NCBI GenBank assembly: GCA_902810755.1
Contig: CADDYT010000001.1
Coordinates: forward strand, 62,001 to 126,000
Origin: Chloroflexota bacterium
Lineage (GTDB): Bacteria; Chloroflexota; Ktedonobacteria; Ktedonobacterales; Ktedonobacteraceae
Reading direction: 5' to 3'
Length of the DNA: 64,000 nucleotides
Both the position numbers and the translations under genes were made by a program. How positions within the stretch are numbered: the first letter of the stretch is position 1; each line of letters opens with the position of its first letter. The notes under the pieces were generated by a model. It was given only the letters and a program-made list of their open reading frames with translations, made no database searches and was not told the DNA's origin. Positions 53,256-62,436 of the stretch are shown piece by piece.

Positions 53256-55034
53256 TTTGACACTGTTGGGAAACTTCGCCCCCTTCAGAGTGTGTGTTAG
53301 GATAAGAAACCGAGAAGGAGTTCGAACAGATAGCTGCAAGAAGGAGAAGGAAGATGACATTACACCCACAACAGGAGTTCGCTATCCCAGAAGAAACGGC
53401 CCGTGTGGCTCGTGCAGCCTATCCCAACAGCAATCTCTACATGAAGATGCGCGATGCTTTGGGAACGATTTACCAGGATGAGTCCTTTGCGCATCTGTTT
53501 CCACAGAATGGACGCCCTGTTGAGGCCCCATGGCGATTGGCGTTGATCACGGTCGTGCAGTTCCTCGAAGGGCTGCCCGATCGCCAAGCCGCAGAAGCCG
53601 TTCGCGGTCGCATTGATCTGAAATATGCCCTTGGCTTGGAGCTGACTGATCCCGGTTTCGACTTTACCATCTTGTCGGACTTTCGCAAGCGTTTGGTGGA
53701 AGGGGAAGCCGAACAGGTGTTGTTGGACGCCATGCTGGCTCTGTTCAAAGAACATGGCTGGCGGAAGCGAGCGCCAACGGCAACGCAGCGACTCCACGCA
53801 TGTGCAGGACATCCGTGCGAGCCATCAATCGACTGATGTGTGTGGGTGAGGCCATGCGCTTTGTGCTCAACAGTCTGGCCATTGTGGCGCCTGGTTGGTT
53901 GCTCGACCACAGCGAGTTGGAATGGGTGAAGCGCTATGGACATCGCATTGAGGAAAGTCGCCTTCCACGCAGTCAGCAGGACCGTCAAGCCGAGGCGGAA
54001 CGGATCGGCCAGGATGGGGCGAACCTGTTAACTGCCATCTACGCTGCCGATGCCCCTGCCTTCTTGAGCGAAGTCCCGGCAGTCGAGATCCTGTGCCGCA
54101 TCTGGCTGCAAAACTACGTCTGGATCGAGGGACAGCTTCACTGGCGCAGCAACGACAATCTTCCCCCAGGCAAACGGTTCATCAACTCGCCCTATGACCC
54201 AGAAGCCCGTTATGGCAAAAAGCGCGACACGAGGTGGACTAGCTACAAAGTCCATCTGACTGAGACCTGCGAGCAAAATGGGCCTCAGCTGATCACCCAT
54301 GTGAGTACGACTCCCGCCACCACGACGGATGAAGCCGTCACCGAGCCGATTCATGCCGAGCTTGAGCAGGCGGAACTTACCCCACGTCAACATTTGCTCG
54401 CTTCCGGCTCTATCACAGCACCCATCTTGGTCAGCAGGAAGCCTCGGTATGGTATTGAAGTGATTGGTCCTGCTCGTGTCGATGTGAAATGGCAAGCTAA
54501 CACCGAGCAAGGGATTGACGCCAGCCAGTTCGTCATCGATTGGGAACACCAACAGGCGATTTGTCCGCAAGGAGAGCCCAGCATCAGTTGGACTCCTGCC
54601 ATCGACAACCGCACCAATGAGGTCATCAAGATCAAGTTCTCGACCACTACTTGCGGTCGCTGCCCCCGCCAGGTTCACTGCATCCGCTCGGTCAAGAAGT
54701 ACAAGCGACGGACCATTACTATTCGACCGCAAGCCCAACATGAAGCCTTACAAGCCGCTCGTCGGCGGCAAAAGACAACCGCCTTTGTCAAAGAGTATGC
54801 CCTGCGAGAGGGCATCGAAGCTACAATTTCTCAGGGGGTGCGCGCTTTTGGCATGCGCCGCTCTCGCTATATTGGCCAGGCGAAAACACACTTACAGCAT
54901 CTTGGCGTTGCCGCTGCCATGAATTTGGTCCGTGTGGTGGCATGGCTCGATGGGGATGATCTGGCTCCCACACGCCTCTCGGCTTTCCAGAAACTTTACC
55001 TGGCAGCTTAAAGGAGTTTCCCAACAGTGTCAAA
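53256..55034 (+). mobile_element. IS1182-family insertion sequence, inactivated
   Basis: Perfect 20-bp terminal inverted repeats: TTTGACACTGTTGGGAAACT at 53256-53275 and its reverse complement at 55015-55034. The enclosed transposase has frameshifts. A target duplication could not be called with confidence from the A/T-rich flanks. Confidence 0.85.
53354..55011 (+). pseudogene. IS1182-family transposase, frameshifted
   Basis: The N-terminal frame (53354-53836) begins MTLHPQQEFAIPEETARVAR and has PDRQAAEAVRGRIDLKYALG. The continuation (from about 53800 to 55011) carries GYGHRIEESR-like and INSPYDPEARYGKKRDTRW segments and the C-terminal GVRAFGMRRSRYIGQAKTHL. Between them the expected QRSDSTHV lies in the second frame and RAINRL in the third, so two separate shifts are needed to rebuild the protein. 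A single programmed frameshift would not do this, so the gene is inactive. Confidence 0.8.
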
Positions 55035-55254
55035 CTTTCACAAAGAGCCAAGATACTAGTCGGCTGACCCTTCTCCCTCTTTACTTCTCCAGTAGATCGT
55101 GAATGTTCCTGAGCAGCCCGTGAAAATACGTGAGCTTGCTATCACTGTCGCAGGGGGGAGGCAGGCACCCCGTTTCCTTTTTTCTCCCGTTGTCGGAGAA
55201 TAGCACGACAGCAGACGGTAATAGGGACAGCATTGCCAATGGAAGGGGAAAGGC

Positions 55255-55758
55255 ATGCCGAACTTCACGGAAGACAGCGTGCAGCGCATCATCATCAATC
55301 CGTTCTATGCCATCACCGTAGCTGCGCCGTTGACCGGGGAACACGAACCGACTCTGAGCGAGTCCGAGTGGGTTCGGGTCAACGCCGCTCTCATAGAGGC
55401 GATGGGAGGCGGGCAGTGGTTCGGGCAGCTGCTCGACGTGCTGGAAGGCAAGGCCCACGCTGCTGAGCAACCGATCAATCCCTTCCAGGCCGTCACTATC
55501 GACCCGCTGTTCGCCACCCCACACCCGCCTCTCATTGAGCGCGAGATGTGGATCGATGTCAACCTCAAGCAGATGCGCAACATAGGAGTGGAGGAGTGGC
55601 TGCGGCAGTTGCTGGATGTCCTGGGCGGCGACGTCGTGACGGCAGGGGAAGTGGGCCTTGCGCCGGAGATCCCTTCGGTTACGGCGCGCCTGCCAGCTCG
55701 CCCAGACAGCAGCGGCGAAAGAAGAAACGGAAGAAGAGGCACCACCGGTAAGATCTAG
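55255..55758 (+). CDS. Hypothetical protein made of two similar ~57-residue units
   Basis: A 167-residue protein. Residues 14-67 and 74-130 are visibly related: both open INPF(Y/Q)A(I/V)T, have P at the same place, contain an aromatic-valine-asparagine run (WVRVNAAL; WIDVNLKQ) and end in GQLLDVLEG or RQLLDVLGG. So the protein is an internal duplication of an unknown small domain. A basic, low-complexity tail follows. ATG at 55255 with GGGGAAAGG upstream. No family recognised. Confidence 0.65.
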   Translation: MPNFTEDSVQRIIINPFYAITVAAPLTGEHEPTLSESEWVRVNAALIEAMGGGQWFGQLLDVLEGKAHAAEQPINPFQAVTIDPLFATPHPPLIEREMWIDVNLKQMRNIGVEEWLRQLLDVLGGDVVTAGEVGLAPEIPSVTARLPARPDSSGERRNGRRGTTGKI

Positions 55759-55976
55759 TTGCCGTGTCACATTGTTTGCACCCTTGAGAACAGGTTGGAG
55801 GGAAGAGCAGGGTGCAGGAACGCGGGACGCGAGAGGAACTCCGCCTACCGCACCTTGCCCGAGACTGAGAGAGCGTGATAGCTGGTGAAAAACCCTCTTC
55901 AGGGCCAGCCTTACGTACATCCTGCTGCTACGCCTTTTTGGCGCTCCTTGACAACCCGTTCTGCCTCAGCTTTTCT

Positions 55977-56338
55977 TTAGGAAGTTGGTTTCCTTGATTG
56001 GTTTGGTGGCGTCGGTCTTATCATCTCTGATGGTGTTAATGGCACGTCAACGCCTGCCTGCTGAGCCAGGTTTCCCAGCTCTTCCTGCGCAGAACGGGCG
56101 CTCTGTGCTGTCTGTTGTGCATAGCTTTGTGCAGTACTCTCCATTTGAGCGGCACGAGTCGCCTGTTGCTGGACCTCCTGGACGCGCTGTGCCATCTGCT
56201 GCACTTGCTGCTTGAGTTCCACATTTTCTGGCGGAATGCCACGCAGATTTCTCAAACGTTCCGTCACCAGTTGACGCATTTCTTTCCCGGTCTTTGGTGC
56301 TACAAGCAAGCTAATGCCCAATCCCACCAGGACCCCGT
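55977..56338 (-). pseudogene. YtxH-like gene, 3' part, cut off by IS21 insertion
   Basis: The minus-strand frame encodes the body of a YtxH-like protein: LVGLGISLLVAPKTGKEMRQ, then a long glutamine-rich helix (QQVQQMAQRVQEVQQQ) and a short proline-rich end at 55977. YtxH proteins are small, with one N-terminal membrane segment. The 5' codons lie on the far side of the IS at 60151-60171. Any apparent start inside the IS end (near 56366) is an accident of the insertion. Confidence 0.8.
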
Positions 56339-56582
56339 TGTTTTTGGCAGTGTAATCCAGACCCACTTAACATTCACGAAGTAGGCCATTGCAAGCAGGA
56401 AGCTCAGAATGGCAGTGAAAAAAGTAGACCACCCAGATCACTGGTTGAGTTTGATCCAGGGAAGAAAGAACGGTAGAGCTGAGTCTGGAGTTAAACCCTC
56501 TCGCCTGGCAGGAAAGGTACATTTTGCTCTACCCAGGCGAGCGCGCGAAGGACGGTGTGTAACCGTTCATCCGTCAATCCCC

Positions 56583-57083
56583 TCACATCCTCTCAGAACT
56601 CGACGGAGACATCATCGCTAACCGTAGGATTCCCGCGAGAATGCACATCACGAAGAGACCACCTAAGAATACGGCTCCACATACAGCTGCAGATACAGCT
56701 TCTGTTAATGTAAGGGGAGGGTGCATTCCATGTGATAGCAAGTATGATGCCAGCGCATTCACAATAGAAGGATACGCTCCAACCTCTGCTGCAAGAAGGG
56801 CAAGGCATATGAATATCCCCACCTCAGTGCCTCTCTCCTCAAGAATATGCACCCGCTTCGGGTAACAACTTTGACACTGAGCACGAAAACCCGCAAAAAC
56901 GGCATGTTTCCCACACACGAGTTTCCCACACTTACGGCAACTATGGACTCCGGTGTTCTCACACTGAGCGTCTTGACATTGCCAGTGGTGAGACTCAAGA
57001 AGGGGGTGTCCACATCGGATGCAACTGGCTGCTTGCATCGATATCATCCACTCACATGCTGGACAAGGTTTGAGAAGTTTCAT
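56583..57083 (-). CDS. Zinc-ribbon membrane protein, passenger gene in IS21 element
   Basis: A 166-residue protein with several zinc-ribbon-like pairs (CPACEWM; CIRCG; CQDAQCE; CRKCGKLVCGKH; CQSCYP) and then two hydrophobic segments at about 105-125 and 140-163. It starts MKLLKPCPACEWM at 57083. It lies between istB and the IS end, so it belongs to the element unless it is an older capture. B-box-like cysteine/histidine order suggests a membrane-anchored binding protein. Not a known transposition gene. Confidence 0.65.
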   Translation of the reverse strand: MKLLKPCPACEWMISMQAASCIRCGHPLLESHHWQCQDAQCENTGVHSCRKCGKLVCGKHAVFAGFRAQCQSCYPKRVHILEERGTEVGIFICLALLAAEVGAYPSIVNALASYLLSHGMHPPLTLTEAVSAAVCGAVFLGGLFVMCILAGILRLAMMSPSSSERM

Positions 57084-57150
57084 CCTTTGCGCATTCCTTT
57101 CTTCAGGAAATGTGTTTTGCACTACGACCGTTTCGCGGTGCCTCCACTGC

Positions 57151-57966
57151 TTATCCAGCTTCTGACTTGCCTTCTTCAGCGGGCTGCTGATCTTGTTGGA
57201 GACGATGGCGGAAGCGGTAGGACTCGCCCACAAATTCAATGATGTGGCCCTTGTGCGTCAGTCGCCCAATCAGCGCATCCGTCATTTTTTCGTCCCCAAA
57301 AATCGCATTCCAGTCGGTAAAGCGGAGGTTACTGGTGACGATGATCGATACACGCTCGTAGAGGTCGCTGATGAGTTGGAAGAGCATCTGCGCCCCTTCG
57401 CGATCAATGGGCAAGAACCCTAGTTCATCCAGGACCAACAGATCGAGCTTGACAAACTGCGCCGTGAAACGCGAGAGGCGCAAATCGCGGCGCATGACGG
57501 CCAGTTCGTCTACCAGTTTGGCCGCCCGGTAGAAGCGCACTCGCTTGCCCTGCCGACAAGCCGAGAGTGCCAATCCAATGGCGAGATGGGTCTTGCCAAG
57601 CCCGGGGTTGCCCAACAACAAGAGGTTTTCCGCTTTTGCTAGGTAGTCTCCCTCCGCCAGTTCCAGGATGCGCGCCTTGGGGATATTCTCCACGGCGTTG
57701 AAATCGTAGGTCGCAATTTCTTTGACAAAAGGGAATTTGGCGGTCGCAATGGCGTGCTCGATGCGCCGGACCCGCCGCTCAGCCCTCTCGGCCTCACACA
57801 ACGCCAACAAAAACCGCTCGCTGGAGAGGCCAGAACGGGCGGCATCTTGGGCGTAGGTCTGGTAGAGCTGTAAAAACATGGGCAGCTTGAGTTCACGCAA
57901 ATAGGCTTCGAGTCTCGCGTGATGATCAGGACCGGGTGCAGGTGGTGTCGGCTGGCGCTGTTGCAT
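57151..57966 (-). CDS. istB: IstB-like ATP-binding transposition protein
   Basis: A 271-residue IS21 helper ATPase. Walker A is GNPGLGKTHLAIGLAL near 118-133, Walker B is LLVLDELGFLP, and the sensor segment is IIVTSNLRFTDWN. The N-terminal helix bundle (LRELKLPMFLQLYQ) is typical. It acts with IstA in target selection. It starts 20 bp after istA ends. Intact frame. Confidence 0.92.
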   Translation of the reverse strand: MQQRQPTPPAPGPDHHARLEAYLRELKLPMFLQLYQTYAQDAARSGLSSERFLLALCEAERAERRVRRIEHAIATAKFPFVKEIATYDFNAVENIPKARILELAEGDYLAKAENLLLLGNPGLGKTHLAIGLALSACRQGKRVRFYRAAKLVDELAVMRRDLRLSRFTAQFVKLDLLVLDELGFLPIDREGAQMLFQLISDLYERVSIIVTSNLRFTDWNAIFGDEKMTDALIGRLTHKGHIIEFVGESYRFRHRLQQDQQPAEEGKSEAG

Positions 57967-57985
57967 GGGCGTCGGTCTCCTTGCT

Positions 57986-59533
57986 CTACCAGGACAACTT
58001 CAACAATTGTTCGTAGCGTGACAGGTCCACCGGTTGCTTGCCGATGGCATCCAGATCCGGGCGATCGGAGAGATCCAGAGGCACTCCCACCACCGAGGGA
58101 GGCGCAGCGTTGGCCTCGATCAACTGATGCAAGCAGTACTGCACTCCATCCAGATGTGCACAGCCAAAGCTGAGCGCCTGCTCAATGGCCCGCTCGATCA
58201 GGGGTGCTTCGTAATGCTGGTGCAGTTGCAGGATGCGAATGAACTCTTGCACTCCTCGCCCCTCCGGCCATTTCTCACGTAGATTGACGAGCATCTGCTG
58301 GTAGAACGGCGGCCAGCCTGCTCGCCACTGCTTGAGCGGTTTGGCGTACTCGAAAGCACCAGGGCGCTGCTCAAGTAACGAGAGGTAGTGCAGCGGATCG
58401 AAGATGTCCTGCTCGCGCCCGTAACAGCGCCGATGGCTGGCAAGCAACTGCATGCCATCCCAGATCTCCATCACAAAGGGATAGGCTTTCACCGTCACCT
58501 CCCGGCGCGCGCGGTTGGTGGGCACGGAGTAGCGATTGGTGTCGTAGGTGGCCTGGCTGTAGGGGGTGAGGCGAACCGTCTTCATCTGACAACACTCGTA
58601 GTCGGACGGAGGCAAGGGGAGCAAGAGTGGGCGTTCCCGTTCCCAGGCTTCTCCAATGGTCTCCGGCTCTCGCGCCACCCGACGATGATCGTCCTGGAGG
58701 CAGTGGAGTCTGAGCTTCTGGTTCAGTTCCTCAAAGGAGGCGGCCTCGGGCAGCGGCACCATCGCATTGCGGCGTGTGTAGCCAACCCCATGCTCAACCT
58801 GCCCCTTCTCATGCCCCTGGGCTGGAGTACAGAAATGCGAGGAGAACAGATAATGGGAGCGGAAGGCGACGAAGGCACGGACCTCATGACGTGGGCGACC
58901 GGCTTTGCCCGTTTTCTCAAAGGCGAATTTCACTGCCGTACCCAGGTTGTCGTAGCTGATGCGGTGCGGCACCCCGCCGAAGTGTCGGAACGCTTGCACA
59001 TGCGCCCACAGGAAACTCTCCTGCTCCTGGGTCGGAAATGCCATGGCAAAGGTACGGCGCGAGAAGCAGAGACGCATGATGAACACCTGCACCTTTTCGC
59101 GGTGCCCAGCCAGGATCGCCGTTGCTTCGCCCCAATCCACCTGGGCATCTTCCCCGGGCGCAAATTCGAGAGGGAGAAAGACCTCTGGTTGCTGCTTTTC
59201 GCTCTTGCGATCAGAGATGTAGTGACGAATGGTGGATTCACTGCCCTGATAGCCCTCTGCTCGCAGGACCTCAAAGATGCGGTGGGCAGTGTAGCGTTGT
59301 TTGCGGGGAAGGTGCGTATTGTCGTCCAAGAGAGCCTCGACGCGCAGCTGATAGGGACCAAAGACCGGAGCAGGCCGATGCCGCGTCAACTGAGAGGGCT
59401 TGAGAGGGTCACCAGAAAGCGCCCGGCGAATGGTATCGCGGCTGCACCCTTCCTCTTTGGCAATCTGGCGAATGCTTGTGTACTCCAGGTGAAACGCGCG
59501 CCGGATGCGCTCACGATCAGTTTCGCTGAGCAT
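57986..59533 (-). CDS. istA: IS21-family transposase IstA
   Basis: A 515-residue DDE transposase. The N-terminal helix-turn-helix is SIRQIAKEEGCSRDTIRRAL. The integrase-like core has the first aspartate in GEDAQVDWGEA, the second in HRISYDNLGTAV, and the glutamate in the GHEKGQVEHGVGYTRRN segment. The ATG at 59533 has AGGAAGGG upstream. With intact istB and ends, the element could be mobile. Confidence 0.92.
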   Translation of the reverse strand: MLSETDRERIRRAFHLEYTSIRQIAKEEGCSRDTIRRALSGDPLKPSQLTRHRPAPVFGPYQLRVEALLDDNTHLPRKQRYTAHRIFEVLRAEGYQGSESTIRHYISDRKSEKQQPEVFLPLEFAPGEDAQVDWGEATAILAGHREKVQVFIMRLCFSRRTFAMAFPTQEQESFLWAHVQAFRHFGGVPHRISYDNLGTAVKFAFEKTGKAGRPRHEVRAFVAFRSHYLFSSHFCTPAQGHEKGQVEHGVGYTRRNAMVPLPEAASFEELNQKLRLHCLQDDHRRVAREPETIGEAWERERPLLLPLPPSDYECCQMKTVRLTPYSQATYDTNRYSVPTNRARREVTVKAYPFVMEIWDGMQLLASHRRCYGREQDIFDPLHYLSLLEQRPGAFEYAKPLKQWRAGWPPFYQQMLVNLREKWPEGRGVQEFIRILQLHQHYEAPLIERAIEQALSFGCAHLDGVQYCLHQLIEANAAPPSVVGVPLDLSDRPDLDAIGKQPVDLSRYEQLLKLSW

Positions 59534-59682
59534 AGCGAACACCCTTCCTCTGGATTCACTTCTCGCGTATGGATGGAACTATTGCGCCTGGACCCAGATG
59601 ATGCGGAAAGCGAGAGGAATCAATTCCTCTCCACCTGTAATACTACCAGAACCTCCAACAATATGCAAGAGCGAGCTGGGCG

Positions 59683-59964
59683 TCATGCGCTGTGGATGCC
59701 CGGAGAAGGCGTGGAGACCTGCTTGTTTTTGCTCCCGCGTGGGCGGCGCTGCACCTGTGGGTGATAGGTATCGACATCGCCGACAAAGAAGTACAGCCCC
59801 TGACCCTGCCCCTTATCGTCTTTCAGGCGCTCGGTGAGCACACCATTGTCGTCATAGGTGTAAGCTTTGAGCTTGCCAGCCGAAACCAGCTTGTGAATCC
59901 AGGTCTCGGAGCATCCGAGTCGTCGTGCTGCCCCTTTGGTGTTCAATACCTGCATGGCTGTCAT
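59683..59964 (-). CDS. Excisionase-like helix-turn-helix protein in IS21 element
   Basis: A 93-residue protein starting MTAMQVLNTKGAARRLGCSE. Residues 5-30 form a MerR/excisionase-type HTH (AARRLGCSETWIHKLVSAGK), and GLYFFVGDVDTYHPQV follows, with a basic tail. GAGGG lies about 6 nt upstream. It lies between the right IS end and istA on the same strand, as the first gene of the element. IS21 elements normally lack such a gene; it may regulate transposition. Confidence 0.7.
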   Translation of the reverse strand: MTAMQVLNTKGAARRLGCSETWIHKLVSAGKLKAYTYDDNGVLTERLKDDKGQGQGLYFFVGDVDTYHPQVQRRPRGSKNKQVSTPSPGIHSA

Positions 59965-60150
59965 GAGGACCCTCATCTGAAAAAACATCTATGGCATCTC
60001 CATTGTCTGAAGATATGGTACGTGTTCTTTCGCAGAGGGTCAAGATGGTCTACTTTGTCAATGCCAAAGTAGACCATTTTTCCAAAAGTGGCCTACTTTT
60101 TACGATGGTTACTCAAGGGTCAGTGGGCACTAATTACACTGCCAAAAACA

Positions 60151-60171
60151 CCCGTTTCTAAATTGACCCAT
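60151..60171 (-). pseudogene. YtxH-like gene, 5' end (first seven codons) separated by IS21
   Basis: ATG at 60171 with AGGAAAGG upstream begins MGQFRNG and meets the IS end after seven codons. Joining to 56333 across one copy of the target duplication gives MGQFRNGVLVGLGISLLVAP, a proper YtxH N-terminus. Confidence 0.8.
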
Positions 60172-60289
60172 CTTTCCAATCCTTTCCTGATGTTTGTCGC
60201 AAACAGGCATGTTCAGATGTCCACAGTAATACGAAGAGCAGTGAGAAAAAGAGACTTTTCTCACCTCAAAGATGGAAGGCCGCTTCTGC

Positions 60290-60439
60290 TTAGCTGTTGA
60301 CGATCTCTCCCCCATTGACATGGAGTACCTGACCGGACATGTACGAGGAGTCGTTGCAGGCCAGGAACACGTAGCTGGGCGCAACCTCTTCCGGTTGCCC
60401 CGCTCGCTTCATAGGAGTCTCTGAACCGTGATGTGAGCT
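60290..60439 (-). pseudogene. C-terminal remnant of an SDR, cut by the IS3 element
   Basis: Minus-strand frame ends with [20 protein letters not shown] then [20 protein letters not shown] and EIVNS at a stop at 60290-60292. This is the C-terminus of a short-chain dehydrogenase of the glucose-dehydrogenase/YhdF-like group. Upstream the frame meets the end of the IS3-type element at about 60440, so the first 200 or so codons are lost from this place. The 118-bp gap to the YtxH fragment should have held its promoter or an intergenic space. Confidence 0.65.
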
Positions 60440-60570
60440 TGTCCCGTTTTTGTAGAGCCTTCAGAGGTTGGAGCTGAGGAAGATGGAAAACGTTTTTACG
60501 TAACGTAACGCTTCTAGTCTTATTATACCATAGTAAACGTACTACGTCAAACATTTCTTTCAGCGCTTCA

Positions 60571-61425
60571 TCATCCCAACTGCTCATAGAGAAACGGACT
60601 CCTGTATCCCAGTGTGGAATGTCTTCGTTGTCGATTAGAGTAAATTTCGAGATACTCAAAGAGCGCCTGCCTGGCCTGCTCATGTGATGAATAGACCCGG
60701 TGGCCTACGCACTCCTCCTTGAGGGAGCCGAAAAAACTTTCCATCGCCGCATTGTCCCAACAATTGCCTTTGCGCGACATACTGACGACAGCGCCTATTT
60801 GCGCAAGTCGTTGTCGATACGCTCGGCTGGTGTATTGACATCCACGATCACTGTGATGGAGCAGTCCCGCTTTGGGACGGCGGCGAGCGATCGCCATATT
60901 CAAGGCGTTTTCCGCTAACGCTTCATCACAGCAGCTCGACATAGACCATCCCACCACTGCACGCGAATATACATCCAGAATCACCGCGAGATACAGCCAT
61001 CCTGTTGTGGTAGCAATAGAGGTGATGTCCGTCACCCATTTCGTGTTTGGCTCGACTGCTGTGAAGTCCCGATCTAAGAGATTGCCAGCAACGGGATGGC
61101 TCGCATCTCGCTTCGTAGTGAGTACCCGGCGTCGCTTACGGAGCGCACTGAGCTCTGCCTCACGCATCAGCCTTGCTATCCGTTTACGAGCGTGATGCCG
61201 CCCCTGATCTTTCAATTCTGTGTGGATACGCGGACTCCCATATCTGCCTCGGTGGGTCATAAAGACCTGCTGGATCTCGACTGTTAACTGAGCATCTTCT
61301 CGGCGGCGTCGGCAGATCGGACGCTTGCGCCAGGCGTAGAATCCGCTTTCGGAAACACCAAGCACCTGGCACATGACCACGACGGGAAACTCCTGCTTGG
61401 ATTGCTCGATAAACTGATATTTCAT
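60571..61425 (-). CDS. IS3-family transposase OrfB
   Basis: A 284-residue integrase-core transposase. The HTH_21-type N-terminus (GVSESGFYAWRKRP) is followed by the rve core: first aspartate in KWVTDITSIATTTGWLYLAV, second in LLHHSDRGCQYTS, glutamate in WDNAAMESFFGSLKEE. The start overlaps the orfA stop as ATGA, so reinitiation may replace the usual frameshift. Intact frame. Confidence 0.92.
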   Translation of the reverse strand: MKYQFIEQSKQEFPVVVMCQVLGVSESGFYAWRKRPICRRRREDAQLTVEIQQVFMTHRGRYGSPRIHTELKDQGRHHARKRIARLMREAELSALRKRRRVLTTKRDASHPVAGNLLDRDFTAVEPNTKWVTDITSIATTTGWLYLAVILDVYSRAVVGWSMSSCCDEALAENALNMAIARRRPKAGLLHHSDRGCQYTSRAYRQRLAQIGAVVSMSRKGNCWDNAAMESFFGSLKEECVGHRVYSSHEQARQALFEYLEIYSNRQRRHSTLGYRSPFLYEQLG

Positions 61426-61718
61426 TTGCTTTCCCGTGAGAAGATGCTCACCGCTTTTTTTAAGATATCACGCTCCTGTTGCACGCGTTCAAGTTCCCGT
61501 TTCAGGCGACGATTTTCCTCTTCTAAGGCCGTTTGATGACCGCTGCCTGGAAATGCCTCCTTGCCGTGTCGTGCCAGTTCCTTGCGCCATTGGTGAATAG
61601 ACGTGTCGGAGATCCCCAGTTCTCTGGCCACTTGTGCGATCGACTTGCCGCTATTCTGCGCCAGGTGCACTGCCTGCTCTTTGAATTCCCGTGTGTAGAC
61701 TTTTTGCATCTTTGCCAT
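61422..61718 (-). CDS. IS3-family transposase OrfA
   Basis: A 98-residue DNA-binding subunit. It opens MAKMQKVYTREFKEQAVHLA, has the HTH SIAQVARELGISDTSIHQWR and the leucine-zipper-like ENRRLKRELERVQQERDILK. ATGA overlap with orfB. Typical HTH_Tnp_1 family. Confidence 0.92.
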   Translation of the reverse strand: MAKMQKVYTREFKEQAVHLAQNSGKSIAQVARELGISDTSIHQWRKELARHGKEAFPGSGHQTALEEENRRLKRELERVQQERDILKKAVSIFSRESK

Positions 61719-61947
61719 GCCTAACCCTTTCCGATTTTGCTAGAGTATATCTCAGCTTTGAGGACTCTAGCAAATCGGGGGAGGCTCAGTGAGGCAATGC
61801 AGAAAGAGTTGCGAAAGAGGGAAAGGGGAAGAGAGGTAGGAAGATGAAGCGAAGAAGTCATCGCAGCGATCTGACCAAGCAGGAACGGGCGCTTCCGCAG
61901 TCAAAGCCTCTAACCGTTTGCCGACGAAACGTACTTTTCACTTTTTT

Positions 61948-61983
61948 GTGACCAGGAAAGGCTGCAAGCCGTTTCCTGGTCAC
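61948..61983. other. Strong 12-bp stem hairpin between IS3 and VOC gene
   Basis: GTGACCAGGAAA and TTTCCTGGTCAC form a perfect 12-bp inverted repeat with a 12-nt loop. A T-run lies before it on the plus strand and none after on either strand in the right place, so it is not a standard intrinsic terminator. It may be a repeat or the rest of a mobile element end. The 61786-62031 region holds no gene otherwise. Confidence 0.45.
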
Positions 61984-62031
61984 TTCTTGCCTCCAATTTT
62001 TAGTAGCTCTCCGCTAATTGGCAGCGCTTCT

Positions 62032-62436
62032 CTAACTCTGGGACCTACCACCTAAAGGAAACCGTTCCCAGGAGTTCTCGTTGGCCGTGAGCTGGTATCC
62101 GTTGGGGTCAGCAAAGACGAAGGTACGACCAAACGGACCATCGTAGGGCGGTGTGATGATGGTAGCTCCAGCCGCTTCCAATCTGGCATGCAACTCATTG
62201 ACATTATCACAGTCGATCCAGAGTGTCACGCCCCATCCCGGTCGCGGAGCTTCATCCAGATTTACTCTTGCTTGACTGAGAGCAAAGAGGATCGTGCTGG
62301 AATCGAAGAGAACAAAATCGGGGGCGCTGAATCGCTCATCGATAGTCAAGCCCAATACCTCTGTGTAGAACGCGCAAGAGGTGGAGAGGTCACGCACCTG
62401 CAAACTGATAAAATCTGGCCCAAGAAGCTTTGCCAT
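62032..62436 (-). CDS. VOC-family (glyoxalase-like) protein
   Basis: A 134-residue vicinal-oxygen-chelate protein. It has the paired beta-alpha-beta-beta-beta modules: FISLQVRDLSTSCAFYTEVL at the start, and WGVTLWIDCDNVNELHARLE followed by GRTFVFADPNGYQL in the second half. Metal-binding positions are partly replaced (a Gln and a Glu/Asp are possible ligands). Substrate unknown; such proteins include resistance and dioxygenase-like enzymes. It stands alone between two IS elements. Confidence 0.85.
   Translation of the reverse strand: MAKLLGPDFISLQVRDLSTSCAFYTEVLGLTIDERFSAPDFVLFDSSTILFALSQARVNLDEAPRPGWGVTLWIDCDNVNELHARLEAAGATIITPPYDGPFGRTFVFADPNGYQLTANENSWERFPLGGRSQS

Larger units (their letters stand above)
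56339..60150 (-). mobile_element. IS21-family element with extra genes, inserted into a YtxH-like gene
   Basis: The element is 3812 bp, starting TG and ending CA. TGTTTTTGGCAGTGTAAT at 56339-56356 is the exact reverse complement of 60133-60150. CCCGT is duplicated at 56334-56338 and 60151-60155 as target site. Subterminal boxes of the form AAAGTAGRCCA recur at both ends (56379, 56421; 60046, 60065, 60089), as is typical of IS21-family multiple end repeats. It encodes istA and istB plus two further genes. Removing it with one target copy restores the YtxH frame exactly. Confidence 0.9.
60440..61785 (-). mobile_element. IS3-family insertion sequence
   Basis: Contains orfA and orfB in the usual order. 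The ends resemble each other as imperfect inverted repeats: TCCCGTTTTTGTAGAGCC at about 60442 and, in reverse complement, CCCCGATTTGCTAGAGTCC ending at about 61780. A 3-bp target duplication was not identified, so ends are approximate. A second internal copy of the repeat at 61728-61744 forms a near palindrome with the outer one. Confidence 0.75.

Noticed and set aside
58388..59764. A 458-codon open frame on the plus strand
   Set aside because: Antisense to istA; no recognisable domain and no ribosome-binding site.
61844..61951. A 35-codon plus-strand ORF (MKRRSHRSDL...) after the IS3 element
   Set aside because: A purine-rich site precedes it, but the sequence resembles nothing and it ends inside the hairpin; too weak to list as a gene.
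61948..61983. The long hairpin as an intrinsic terminator of the VOC gene
   Set aside because: On the minus strand the bases after the stem are A-rich, not T-rich; only the plus-strand upstream side has Ts.
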